Origin: a bacterium
Lineage (GTDB): Bacteria > Tectomicrobia > Entotheonellia > Entotheonellales > Entotheonellaceae
Direction: 5' to 3'
Length of the DNA stretch: 14,096 nucleotides
Assembly: GCA_027294925.1 (NCBI GenBank)
Contig: JAPULM010000593.1
Location: 1 to 14,096, forward strand
The notes beneath the pieces are model-generated. The model made no database searches and was not told where the DNA came from. It saw only the letters and a list, made by a program, of their open reading frames with translations. Both the position numbers and the translations under genes were made by a program. This document shows, one piece after another, positions 7,123 to 14,079 of this stretch (position 1 is the stretch's first letter; each line of letters starts with the position of its first letter).

Positions 7123-9432
7123 CTAATTAGCACCACCGCCGGCCGCTGGCTCCAAGCTCGGCATACCTGTCCCGTTGAGCAAGGCGTCCTCTTCCTCATG
7201 CCCGAGCGTACCGAGATGGGCGAGCCAGAAGATAAAACTGAGCAGCAACAAAAAGATCAATACGATACCCGACACAACCCAGCAGGCAAATCCCAATGTC
7301 GGGGTAAACGCGTCCGACGAATAATCGCGCATTACATTAAAAATGTGCCAGTGCGTACGCAGCCCGGAACGTGCATATCCCATCAATCCCATCAGCCAAG
7401 TGAAGGAAGTGGCCAGTAAAAACAACACGTATTGAGAGCGTTCGGGTATCTTACCCCATTGAATCTCGCCAATAATCGCCGCACCACGAAATGCGACGAT
7501 ATCAATCGTCATCGCCATAACCAGCACCAGCACCACTGACGACACCTGTAGAACGGAAAATCCAATGCGCACAATGGCTTCCACATAGTAACCATAGACA
7601 CCGTAGGACACCACAATGAGGGCCGACATGGCAAACAACAAACCCTGTCCCCAGGGTCCACGATTAGCAAACGTCAGACCCACCGCCGACAAAATACAGA
7701 CCAGTTCAAAGAGCCATAACACCATACGCTGCGCCTGTTGATCCGGCGCATGAGCAGCACCAAACGGATCATCCAACTTCAACAGGAGCATAATTACCGC
7801 TAGCGCCACCACCACCAAGGCGACCTTGGATCCCGTACGTTGCTGCCCAAACGGTAACAGATTGCCCTTATTGCCGCGCCGATACAGCAAAAAACTCAAA
7901 AAAGTGGCCAGAATCATAATATTGACCACCGTATTCTTTGCCGACATCACACCGAAAACGCCGAGCAAGGGATGGTGTGCACCACCCATTTTACGCGCCT
8001 CTTCAAGGCTCGCCACCAGACTGTGCGGCGTCAACCAGACCAGGAAGCATACGGTTAACACCCCGAGTATAATCGGCGTAAAGCGCCGATAGCGCTCCGA
8101 GCCGGGTATGCGCTCCATACCGAGCCACAGGTAGTAATTGACGCCAAGGAACAACGCCCCGATGAGCACCGCCTGCAAAATAAACAGCCAGGAGAAAATC
8201 CCACCCATCATAGTGATGCCCAGCTGCTGGTCGTAACTGTATATTTCCTTCCCCAACCAGTAACCGGCAAACGGCAAGGGAATCAGGCCAATAACCGCAA
8301 CAAAGTTGCCAATATAACCCATCCAGTCGTAGTGTGCGCGGTCAGCCGAATCAGGCGGTGAGGCCAGAAAGCGAAACGCCGCATAGGCGGCCACCACCGA
8401 CCCGCCAAAGGCAATATTGGCGATGAACCGGTGTAAATTGACCGGGTTCCAGGTGAAGTTGTTCATCGCCTCCCAAACATTACCACGATAGACACCCGCA
8501 TCCAGATCAATACCGGTCGGGGAAGTCATAAAGGTCGCCCATGAATTGGCGATCATCATAATGGTCAAGCCAAAATAATTTAGCAGGATCCCGAAACAGA
8601 TGTGCATCCACTTCCGGCTATGTAGAAATGACCGGCGACCAGGCAGGGTGGCGTGAACCAATATCACCACAAAGACAATCACGGTCAACACCAGTGAAAG
8701 AATAATCGCCGGCTTATCGCCCCCGAAGTAGGCCTGGATGACATTGACGAGCGGCGCGTAGCCGGCCGCGCCGCCACCCGCCCCAAACATCGACAGCAAA
8801 ATAACACTAATGGAGAGAATAAAAGGATAGAAAACGAACGAACTCAGAAGACCAGTGCCCAATACCGCACCGAAACGCCGTGATGTACCCTTTAGCGCCT
8901 CCCATCCATAATAGTAGAGGTACATGCTAAAGCTCTCACCGAAAAACAAGAACACGTACACCACCATGGAGGGAAAGAAAATTTGCGTCAGCAAATTGGT
9001 GAAGGTGGGATAAAGACCAATCAGAAAAAAGACCAGGATGCCACCAAATGTCGCCGTGGTGGAAAATGCCACGCTAAGTAAGCGGGTAAACTCATGCGCC
9101 AAATCATCATATTGCTGACTTTTGGTCCTCGCCCCCATTATTTCAATAATCAGAATGAACAGCGGGACACCGACCACAAAGGCGCCAAACATTAAGTGTA
9201 ATTGGGCAATCACCCACACCGCGATACGCCGGCCAACCACCGGGAAATCACCATAGGTCGTTTCATCCTTGGTCGGCAACGGTATCTCAACGGCACTTGC
9301 CACCTCTACCAACACGCCGAGCAAGACCAAGCTCAGACAGAATAGTATTGACCACCTACGCAGCCGCTGTGCTGCGGTTGTGTCATGCAATCCCATGCGG
9401 TTTCGCACACGGGAAAAGTCATATGTCAGCAT
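7123..9432 (-). CDS. Cytochrome bd-like oxidase subunit I, long form
   Basis: This is a 769-residue integral membrane protein with about 17-18 hydrophobic segments, far longer than ordinary CydA (about 450-520). The first half follows CydA. AQLHLMFGAF carries His79, matching the first haem ligand. GESFSMYLYYYGWE carries Glu166, matching the CydA Glu in its third/fourth helix. ANSWATFMTSPTG (295-307) matches the CydA NSW-MQ-P-G motif. NPVNLHRFIANIAFGG carries His334, matching the haem b558 histidine. The quinol-binding GW-E-GRQPW loop is not recognisable; only AGYWLGKEIYSYDQQLG occupies that place. The second half (about 440-740) has no clear CydA counterpart and contains His486-His487 and HWH at 694-696. 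No cydB follows. The ATG has AAGGGAG 10 bases upstream and a good promoter about 60 bases upstream. The family is confident; electron donor, haem type and whether it pumps are open. Confidence 0.85.
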   Translation of the reverse strand: MLTYDFSRVRNRMGLHDTTAAQRLRRWSILFCLSLVLLGVLVEVASAVEIPLPTKDETTYGDFPVVGRRIAVWVIAQLHLMFGAFVVGVPLFILIIEIMGARTKSQQYDDLAHEFTRLLSVAFSTTATFGGILVFFLIGLYPTFTNLLTQIFFPSMVVYVFLFFGESFSMYLYYYGWEALKGTSRRFGAVLGTGLLSSFVFYPFILSISVILLSMFGAGGGAAGYAPLVNVIQAYFGGDKPAIILSLVLTVIVFVVILVHATLPGRRSFLHSRKWMHICFGILLNYFGLTIMMIANSWATFMTSPTGIDLDAGVYRGNVWEAMNNFTWNPVNLHRFIANIAFGGSVVAAYAAFRFLASPPDSADRAHYDWMGYIGNFVAVIGLIPLPFAGYWLGKEIYSYDQQLGITMMGGIFSWLFILQAVLIGALFLGVNYYLWLGMERIPGSERYRRFTPIILGVLTVCFLVWLTPHSLVASLEEARKMGGAHHPLLGVFGVMSAKNTVVNIMILATFLSFLLYRRGNKGNLLPFGQQRTGSKVALVVVALAVIMLLLKLDDPFGAAHAPDQQAQRMVLWLFELVCILSAVGLTFANRGPWGQGLLFAMSALIVVSYGVYGYYVEAIVRIGFSVLQVSSVVLVLVMAMTIDIVAFRGAAIIGEIQWGKIPERSQYVLFLLATSFTWLMGLMGYARSGLRTHWHIFNVMRDYSSDAFTPTLGFACWVVSGIVLIFLLLLSFIFWLAHLGTLGHEEEDALLNGTGMPSLEPAAGGGAN

Positions 9433-9492
9433 TACCCCGTCGCTCCCTTACCACTCGTACTGGCTGAAATTCCTGTTGATGGATTGGCCTCC

Positions 9493-9520
9493 ACTATACT
9501 GCCCCGTCTTCTGATGTCAA
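9493..9520 (-). promoter_or_regulatory. Sigma70-type promoter of the respiratory operon
   Basis: On the minus strand a perfect -35 box TTGACA (9520 to 9515) is followed after 16 bases by TATAGT (9498 to 9493), five of six matches to the -10 consensus. Transcription would start near 9485, giving a leader of about 50 bases before the oxidase ATG at 9432. The leader includes the AAGGGAG ribosome binding site. It is the only strong promoter-like pair I see for the minus-strand operon. Read from sequence only. Confidence 0.6.
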
Positions 9521-9605
9521 GGCAAATCTCAGTTTACGCAAGCCAGTCATTGGGGTCTAACCCTCTCGCCCTTGACACCTTGTACCGAAGCTTCCCTGTT
9601 GACAC

Positions 9606-9638
9606 ATTGAACCCGAAACGTATTGAACGACTTTCAAT
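9606..9638. repeat. ATTGAA direct/inverted repeat cluster, possible operator
   Basis: ATTGAA occurs at 9606-9611 and again at 9622-9627, 16 bases apart. Its reverse complement TTCAAT sits at 9633-9638, giving a 6-5-6 palindrome at 9622-9638 directly followed by TATAAG. The spacing of about one and a half helical turns and the position between divergent units fit a regulator binding site. No specific regulator can be named, and short AT-rich repeats arise by chance. Confidence 0.3.
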
Positions 9639-9791
9639 TATAAGGGGCAACCGAGACTCAAATTTCTGCGGGGGAAAGGCATGCAGAACAACCTGATGCT
9701 TACCGCTGCATACTATACCGTGTTACACTGGTCACTGCAACACCCCTTTTTAAGCAATTTATGGACCTGGATAACACAATACAGATGAGAA

Positions 9792-9820
9792 TTGATCTAC
9801 CCTACAAAAAGCGCTATCTT
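9792..9820 (+). promoter_or_regulatory. Candidate folE operon promoter
   Basis: TTGATC (9792-9797) and TATCTT (9815-9820) each match four of six consensus bases and are separated by the optimal 17 bases. Transcription would begin near 9827, leaving a leader of about 40 bases with the GGGAGGG ribosome binding site before folE. A moderate match only; TATATT at 9825-9830 could serve as an alternative -10. Confidence 0.35.
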
Positions 9821-9866
9821 TGGGTATATTACAACATCAATTCTGTGTTCTAGCCGGGAGGGCTAC

Positions 9867-10466
9867 ATGCTGAAAGTGGATGAGTCAATCGCAAATGAAA
9901 ATGGTCTTATCGATCAAGAAAAGATCGCTGCGGGCATACGCATGATTCTTGAGGCAATTGGTGAAGACCCGGATCGGGAGGGCCTCCGCCATACGGCCAA
10001 ACGTGTTGCCAAAATGTACTCTGATCTATTCCATGGATTGTACGAAAATCCCCGCGATTATCTAACGGTTCAATTTGATGAGCAGCACGATGAAATGGTG
10101 CTAGTCAAAGATGTTCCATTCTATTCAATGTGTGAACATCACCTGTTGCCATTCCAGGGGCAGGCACACGTCGCTTACCTTCCACACGGCAAAGTCGTTG
10201 GCCTCAGCAAAATTGTGCGCGTAGTGGAAGTGTTTGCCCGACGCCCCCAAATACAAGAGCGTCTGACTTCTCAAATCGCCGATTTGATGATGGAAGAACT
10301 CGATGCGCACGGTACTGCAGTGGTTATAGAAGCTTCCCACACCTGCATGACCATGCGCGGGGTGAAAAAACCGGGCTCCAACGTCGTCACCTCCGCCATG
10401 CGTGGCATTTTTAAGACTTCGGACGTAACCAGGAACGAATTCATGTCTTTGGTGCTAAATCGATAG
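9867..10466 (+). CDS. folE: GTP cyclohydrolase I
   Basis: FolE converts GTP to 7,8-dihydroneopterin triphosphate, the first step of folate synthesis, as a cytoplasmic zinc-dependent decamer. The 199-residue product has the family length. The zinc ligands are visible as Cys89 and His92 in CEHHLLPF and Cys160 in SHTCMTMRG. His91 lies next to the zinc site and His158 corresponds to the catalytic histidine of the E. coli enzyme. [18 protein letters not shown] and [18 protein letters not shown] are standard signatures. I place the start at the ATG at 9867, with GGGAGGG 4-5 bases upstream. The frame stays open 25 codons further but that part has no homology-like features. It heads a pterin operon with folB, folK and moaB. 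The 96-base gap to folB is the largest in the operon. Confidence 0.97.
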   Translation: MLKVDESIANENGLIDQEKIAAGIRMILEAIGEDPDREGLRHTAKRVAKMYSDLFHGLYENPRDYLTVQFDEQHDEMVLVKDVPFYSMCEHHLLPFQGQAHVAYLPHGKVVGLSKIVRVVEVFARRPQIQERLTSQIADLMMEELDAHGTAVVIEASHTCMTMRGVKKPGSNVVTSAMRGIFKTSDVTRNEFMSLVLNR

Positions 10467-10562
10467 AGATACCGTTTGCGTCCCTTTATTGGCTCGGAAA
10501 TAAGCCTGCAAAACACACCAAAGCAACGTTGACAATAAAAACGAACGTTTTAAGGATAAAAG

Positions 10563-10937
10563 GTGAGTTACGACGTCATTCGAGTACAAAATATGCCATT
10601 TTACGGACGCCACGGCGTCAATCCAGAAGAACAAACGCTGGGGCAGCGCTTTGAAGTTGATGTGGCGTTATTTGTCGATACCCGGGCCGCTGCGCGTCAA
10701 GATGACTTACATCTCACCATTAATTACGCCCACGTCTACCGAGATGTCAAACACATCGTCGAAGAAGAACGCTTCAACCTCATTGAGACCCTGGCGGAAA
10801 CCATCGCCTTACATCTGGGACGCCAATTCTCACCCGAAGCGGTGCGCGTGTGCGTACGTAAACCGCATGCACCGATCAAAGGGGTTTTCGATTACGTGGC
10901 CATCGAGATTGAACGGACAAAAGACGCATGGCAGTAG
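10563..10937 (+). CDS. folB: Dihydroneopterin aldolase
   Basis: FolB cleaves 7,8-dihydroneopterin to 6-hydroxymethyl-7,8-dihydropterin and glycolaldehyde. The 124-residue product matches the family length of about 120. Signatures are FYGRHGVNPEEQ at 13-24 (pterin-binding/catalytic region), the TINYAHVY segment at 52-59, NLIETLAE at 72-79 with the conserved Glu75 that anchors the pterin, and the VRKPHAPIKG strand at 98-107 with the catalytic Lys100. Translation starts at GTG, with AAGGA 6 bases upstream. Its last ten bases overlap the start of folK, so the next step's enzyme is translationally coupled. Two AACGTT copies 19 bases apart lie just upstream (10525 and 10544), without a clear role. 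Confidence 0.95.
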   Translation: MSYDVIRVQNMPFYGRHGVNPEEQTLGQRFEVDVALFVDTRAAARQDDLHLTINYAHVYRDVKHIVEEERFNLIETLAETIALHLGRQFSPEAVRVCVRKPHAPIKGVFDYVAIEIERTKDAWQ

Positions 10938-11482
10938 TGTATCTGGGACTAGGATCAAATATCGGTGACCGTACGCGCTATCTGGCACAAGCCTGTGCCA
11001 CCTTGCAGCAGCATGCGGCCATCACGTTCAAAGCGGTCTCGGCGCTTTACAAAACCGATCCGCTCGGGGTGACTGAACAGGATTGGTTTCTCAACGCCGT
11101 CGCCTGTCTGGACACCACGTTGAGTCCGGCAGCATTGCTCAACGTCATCCAGGCCACGGAACAACGCCTCGGCCGCGTGCCAACCTTTCGCTGGGGTCCG
11201 CGCTGTATCGACATCGACATTCTGCTTTATGACGAACTTGAAGTCTGTACCCCTGATCTCATCATTCCGCACGCCTTGCTGCACGAACGCGCCTTTGTAT
11301 TAGTACCGCTGTACGAATTGGCACCCGACCTGTTACTACCATCCGGCAAGTCGGTGCGGAACATCCTCGCCACTGTCTCGACCAACGGCACGCAACGGCT
11401 TCATCCGTTCCCCTCTTTTATGGACAATATGCCCTATGGCTCAACAAGCGCATCAGGAACATCGACAACAAGCGACAGATAA
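10928..11482 (+). CDS. folK: 2-Amino-4-hydroxy-6-hydroxymethyldihydropteridine pyrophosphokinase (HPPK)
   Basis: FolK transfers pyrophosphate from ATP to 6-hydroxymethyl-7,8-dihydropterin, producing the substrate of dihydropteroate synthase. The 184-residue sequence shows YLGLGSNIGDR at 5-15, SALYKTDPLG at 38-47, and the diagnostic RWGPRCIDIDILLY at 88-101. Asp95 and Asp97 of that motif are the magnesium ligands. IPHALLHERAFVLVPLYELAPD (114-134 region) completes the family pattern. It starts inside the last codons of folB. The tail after about residue 160 is Ser/Thr/Gly-rich and is read across the start of moaB, so the extra C-terminus may exist only because of the 47-base overlap. Dihydropteroate synthase (folP) is not in the window. 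Confidence 0.96.
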   Translation: MAVVYLGLGSNIGDRTRYLAQACATLQQHAAITFKAVSALYKTDPLGVTEQDWFLNAVACLDTTLSPAALLNVIQATEQRLGRVPTFRWGPRCIDIDILLYDELEVCTPDLIIPHALLHERAFVLVPLYELAPDLLLPSGKSVRNILATVSTNGTQRLHPFPSFMDNMPYGSTSASGTSTTSDR

Positions 11483-11948
11483 GGTACGGTGTGCGGTCAT
11501 CACGGTGAGCGACACACGGACCTCGGAAACCGACAGCAGCGGTCAATTCATGCAACAGGCGCTCACCGATGCAGGCCATCAGATCAGCGCCTACAGCATC
11601 GTCAAGGACGAACCGAAAGACATTCGGCGTCTCATTCAGAAGTATATTCAGGCCACCGATACCGATGCCGTTTTGCTCAGCGGCGGTACTGGTCTGTCGC
11701 CACGTGACGGCACCTATGAAGTGGTGCAAGCGTGTCTGGATAAAGAACTGACCGGCTTTGGCGAGCTGTTTCGGTTTCTCAGTTATGAGGAAATTGGCGC
11801 TGCAGCAATGATGAGCCGGGCCACGGCCGGCGTCGCCAATGGCACGGTGATCATCTCAATGCCAGGCTCTAGCGCAGCGGTACGTCTGGCAATGGAGAAG
11901 CTGATTGTGCCGGAACTAGCCCATATGGCACACATCGCTCGTGGGTGA
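11436..11948 (+). CDS. moaB: MoaB/Mog family molybdopterin adenylyltransferase-type protein
   Basis: The MogA/MoaB family adenylylates molybdopterin to prepare it for molybdenum insertion; some MoaB members are inactive. The 170-residue protein shows the family core. This comprises VITVSDTRTSETDSSGQ (21-37), AVLLSGGTGLSPRD (78-91) with the phosphate-binding SGGTG loop, GFGELFRFLSYEEIG (107-121), and ISMPGSSAAVRLAMEKL (140-156). Asp and Glu residues typical of active members appear retained (TGLSPRD, GFGE), so activity is possible. The ATG at 11436 has no strong ribosome binding site and lies inside folK (47-base overlap in another frame), suggesting coupling. Being last in a folate operon is unusual but chemically sensible, since both pathways make pterins from GTP. 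Molybdoenzyme genes are not in view. Confidence 0.92.
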   Translation: MAQQAHQEHRQQATDKVRCAVITVSDTRTSETDSSGQFMQQALTDAGHQISAYSIVKDEPKDIRRLIQKYIQATDTDAVLLSGGTGLSPRDGTYEVVQACLDKELTGFGELFRFLSYEEIGAAAMMSRATAGVANGTVIISMPGSSAAVRLAMEKLIVPELAHMAHIARG

Positions 11949-11990
11949 ATTGAGGACTGAAGGATGCGTAAGGAATATGAATCTCGCTGA

Positions 11991-12725
11991 CTAACCAGCC
12001 CCTTCTCGCTTGCTGGAGGAAGGCTTGGATGGGAGGGATCCTGCAATCACCACTGTACACTCACCTCGAATCGTCCGCCCCTGCAGCATATTGCACAGTT
12101 CCGTCACCGTCCCCCGCCTCACCTCCTCAAAACGCTTGGTCAACTCACGCGTCACCACCACCCGGCGTTCGGCACCAAGTTGCGTTGCAATCTCCTCAAG
12201 TAAACGTAGCAAACGGTATGGGGATTCATAGATCACGATGCTGCGCGGTTCGTCACGTAAGGCTTCCAGACGCTGGCGCCGCTTGCCCCCCTTGGGCGGT
12301 AAAAAGCCCTCAAAGACGAAGCGGTCGGTCGGCAAACCGGCAATCGATAAAGCCGCAATGACCGCCGTCGGGCCGGGAATCGGCACAACGGAAATGTCGC
12401 GTTCAATCAACAGTTGCAACAAATAATAGCCAGGATCGGAAATCCCCGGCGTGCCGGCATCGGTTACCAGGGCAATATGCTGTCCTCCCTGCAGCAAAGC
12501 GAGCAAGTGAGGCGCCTGCTTGCGCTTGTTGTGCTCGTGATAACTCAGAAGTGGCCGTGAAATGCCGTGATGCGTCAGCAGCTTACGGGTACGGCGGGTA
12601 TCTTCGGCGGCGATTTTATCGACCTCAGCCAGGATGCGTAGCGCACGCAAGGTGATATCCTCAAGATTACCAATAGGCGTTGCGACAATGTATAGCATAC
12701 CGACTTCGGGGGATGATGTAGACAT
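11991..12725 (-). CDS. rsmI: 16S rRNA (cytidine1402-2'-O)-methyltransferase
   Basis: RsmI uses S-adenosylmethionine to methylate the ribose of C1402 in the decoding centre of 16S rRNA. The 244-residue version has the tetrapyrrole methylase fold with all RsmI signatures: YIVATPIGNLEDITLRAL (12-29), EDTRRTRKLL (41-50), VTDAGTPGISDPG (87-99), IPGPTAVIAAL (116-126), GLPTDRFVFEGFLPPK (130-145), IYESPYR (165-171) and TRELTKRFEEVRRG (192-205). The frame is open to an ATG at 12773. I prefer the ATG at 12725 because homologues begin close to the YIVATPIG motif; an ATG at 12698 is also possible. The ribosome binding site is poor in all cases (AAGG is 14 bases from 12725). It converges with moaB, leaving 42 bases, and follows the methyltransferase gene after about 200 bases. 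Confidence 0.95.
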   Translation of the reverse strand: MSTSSPEVGMLYIVATPIGNLEDITLRALRILAEVDKIAAEDTRRTRKLLTHHGISRPLLSYHEHNKRKQAPHLLALLQGGQHIALVTDAGTPGISDPGYYLLQLLIERDISVVPIPGPTAVIAALSIAGLPTDRFVFEGFLPPKGGKRRQRLEALRDEPRSIVIYESPYRLLRLLEEIATQLGAERRVVVTRELTKRFEEVRRGTVTELCNMLQGRTIRGECTVVIAGSLPSKPSSSKREGAG

Positions 12726-12927
12726 ACGGAGTGCGTTCACCTTCTGGCAGGGCCTAAATCCGACTACCAACAAACATTACCAGCATGCCCCAGAATCGCG
12801 ATCCATGCAAGAGAATCATAGACGAAGCGACAAGTACGCCACCAGACACGAGCCACTTTCCCGCAAGCCTTGACCAATCTGTTGTAAGAGATGGAAGCGA
12901 AATTGATCGAGGATTCTAACGCCTTTC

Positions 12928-13668
12928 CTAGACGACATCGCCGCCTAAACACCGCCCGGCAAAAATCGCCTGCATCTCCGTCGTATAGTTTCCCTGTACA
13001 TCATAGATAACCAAGGGAGGAAGCACGATCAGCGCATCATGACTATCCTTAACCGCTTCCAACAATACCATCGAAGCTGGGGTTTGTAGGGTCGAATGCA
13101 CCAGACGCAGACGTCGCGGCTGCAGGTGAGCCATCATCAGGCAGGCACACAATTCGGCAAGCCGGGAGGGGTGATAGATCAGCATCAGCAAGCCGCCTTT
13201 TGGCAGGAGATACCGGCATGCCTCAACCAGTTGCGCCAGGGTCAAGGTCAGTTCGTGCCGGGCTATGGCTTTAGAGGGATTGGCATTGATACGGCCACTA
13301 CCGACGACACGATAAGGCGGGTTGCAGACCACCGTGCCAAAGGCGCCGGATGAAAACAAGTTTTTGATCTGACGCGCATCAGCCTGCAGCAGAGCCACCT
13401 GCTGGGTCAGACGATTTCCGGTCACATTCAAGCCTGCAGCAGCGATGAGCGTATCCTGCAGCTCCAGACCGACGATAAACGCCTTTGGAAAACAGCGGGC
13501 AAGAAACAGAGCGATTACACCGCAGCCCGTACCAAGATCAAGCAGCGGCTGAGGGGTGCAAGGCGAGACAAAGTCGGCCAGCAGGAAAGCATCAAGTGAA
13601 AAACGATAGCCTGCTGTGCCCTGGACAATGCTAAGCTGCCAGGCGCTAGGAAAAGCCGCTTCGGGCAT
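12928..13668 (-). CDS. TrmN6-like SAM-dependent N6-adenine methyltransferase
   Basis: A 246-residue class I Rossmann methyltransferase. QGTAGYRFSLDAFLLADF (16-33) is the N-terminal signature of the YfiC/TrmN6 group, which methylates A37 of tRNA1(Val). LLDLGTGCGVIALFLA (42-57) is SAM motif I, and VVCNPPY (113-119) is the NPPY motif of enzymes acting on exocyclic amines. GLELQ (67-71) provides the acidic SAM-ribose contact. The family therefore fits well, but the exact substrate, tRNA or another RNA, cannot be read from sequence. The ATG lies 4 bases after the atpC stop with GAGG 11 bases upstream inside atpC, so it is probably co-transcribed with the ATP synthase genes. An in-frame stop separates it from the 200-base gap before rsmI. 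Confidence 0.87.
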   Translation of the reverse strand: MPEAAFPSAWQLSIVQGTAGYRFSLDAFLLADFVSPCTPQPLLDLGTGCGVIALFLARCFPKAFIVGLELQDTLIAAAGLNVTGNRLTQQVALLQADARQIKNLFSSGAFGTVVCNPPYRVVGSGRINANPSKAIARHELTLTLAQLVEACRYLLPKGGLLMLIYHPSRLAELCACLMMAHLQPRRLRLVHSTLQTPASMVLLEAVKDSHDALIVLPPLVIYDVQGNYTTEMQAIFAGRCLGGDVV

Positions 13669-13672
13669 GCGA

Positions 13673-14077
13673 TTAGTGGCCTCGTGAAGCCACTTGTAAA
13701 CGGGTCAGCGCCCGTCTCAGGGCAGCTTGCGCCCGTTCAAAATCAACCTCTTCTCCACTCAAGCGGTGCAAACGTTGCTCTGCCCGGTCACGCGCTACAG
13801 CGGCTCGCGACCGGTCAATCTCGCTTGCCAACTCCCCCAGTTCGGCGAGGACCGTAACCTTGTCATTATTGACTTCCATGTAGCCCCAGAAGATCGACAG
13901 GTACTGATGCTGCTCGCCCTGACGATACATCAGTTCGCCCTGCCCTAGGGTGGAGAGAAAGGCAGTATGACCCGGCAAAATACCCAGATAGCCCAATTCG
14001 CCGGGCAAATTCAGCTCGTCGATTTGCTCCTGCAGCAACACACGATTGGGCGTGACAATTTCGACATCCAGCGGCAC
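13673..14077 (-). CDS. atpC: F1Fo ATP synthase epsilon subunit
   Basis: The epsilon subunit belongs to the central stalk of the F1 sector and couples rotation to proton flow while restraining ATP hydrolysis. The 134-residue product has the full two-domain form. An N-terminal beta sandwich contains VEIVTPNRVLLQEQIDELNLPGELGYLGILPGHT (within 5-38), the strongest family signature, and FWGYMEVNNDKVTVLAE at 63-79. The Arg/Glu-rich C-terminal two-helix domain spans about 85-130. Translation starts at GTG with the strong ribosome binding site GGGGAGG 7 bases upstream. A TAA ending 2 bases before the start probably closes atpD, so this is the end of the atp operon. Confidence 0.96.
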   Translation of the reverse strand: MPLDVEIVTPNRVLLQEQIDELNLPGELGYLGILPGHTAFLSTLGQGELMYRQGEQHQYLSIFWGYMEVNNDKVTVLAELGELASEIDRSRAAVARDRAEQRLHRLSGEEVDFERAQAALRRALTRLQVASRGH

Positions 14078-14079
14078 AC

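Larger units (their letters stand above)
9433..9866. other. Divergent intergenic region between oxidase operon and folE
   Basis: This 434-base stretch has no convincing gene; the short frames in it lack ribosome binding sites and family features. It holds the minus-strand oxidase promoter, a cluster of ATTGAA/TTCAAT elements near 9606-9638, two plus-strand TTGACA hexamers (9572 and 9599) without good -10 partners, and a plausible folE promoter near 9792-9820. The middle part (about 9640-9790) shows nothing I can name beyond a 6-base inverted repeat (9681-9686 with 9706-9711). Confidence 0.6.

Noticed and set aside
9599..9626. TTGACA followed by TATTGA on the plus strand as a folE promoter
   Set aside because: The -10 candidate matches only three of six bases and lies about 240 bases from folE. 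The pair at 9792-9820 is better placed.
9681..9711. Inverted repeat ATGCAG/CTGCAT in the intergenic region as a terminator or structured RNA
   Set aside because: A 6-base stem with a 19-base loop and no U-tract directly after it is expected by chance.
11995..12016. CCAGC/GCTGG inverted repeat between moaB and rsmI as a bidirectional terminator
   Set aside because: A five-base stem with a 12-base loop and no U-tract on either strand.
12764..12952. 62-codon minus-strand frame in the gap between the methyltransferase and rsmI
   Set aside because: It overlaps the end of the methyltransferase gene and shows no ribosome binding site and no family-like features.
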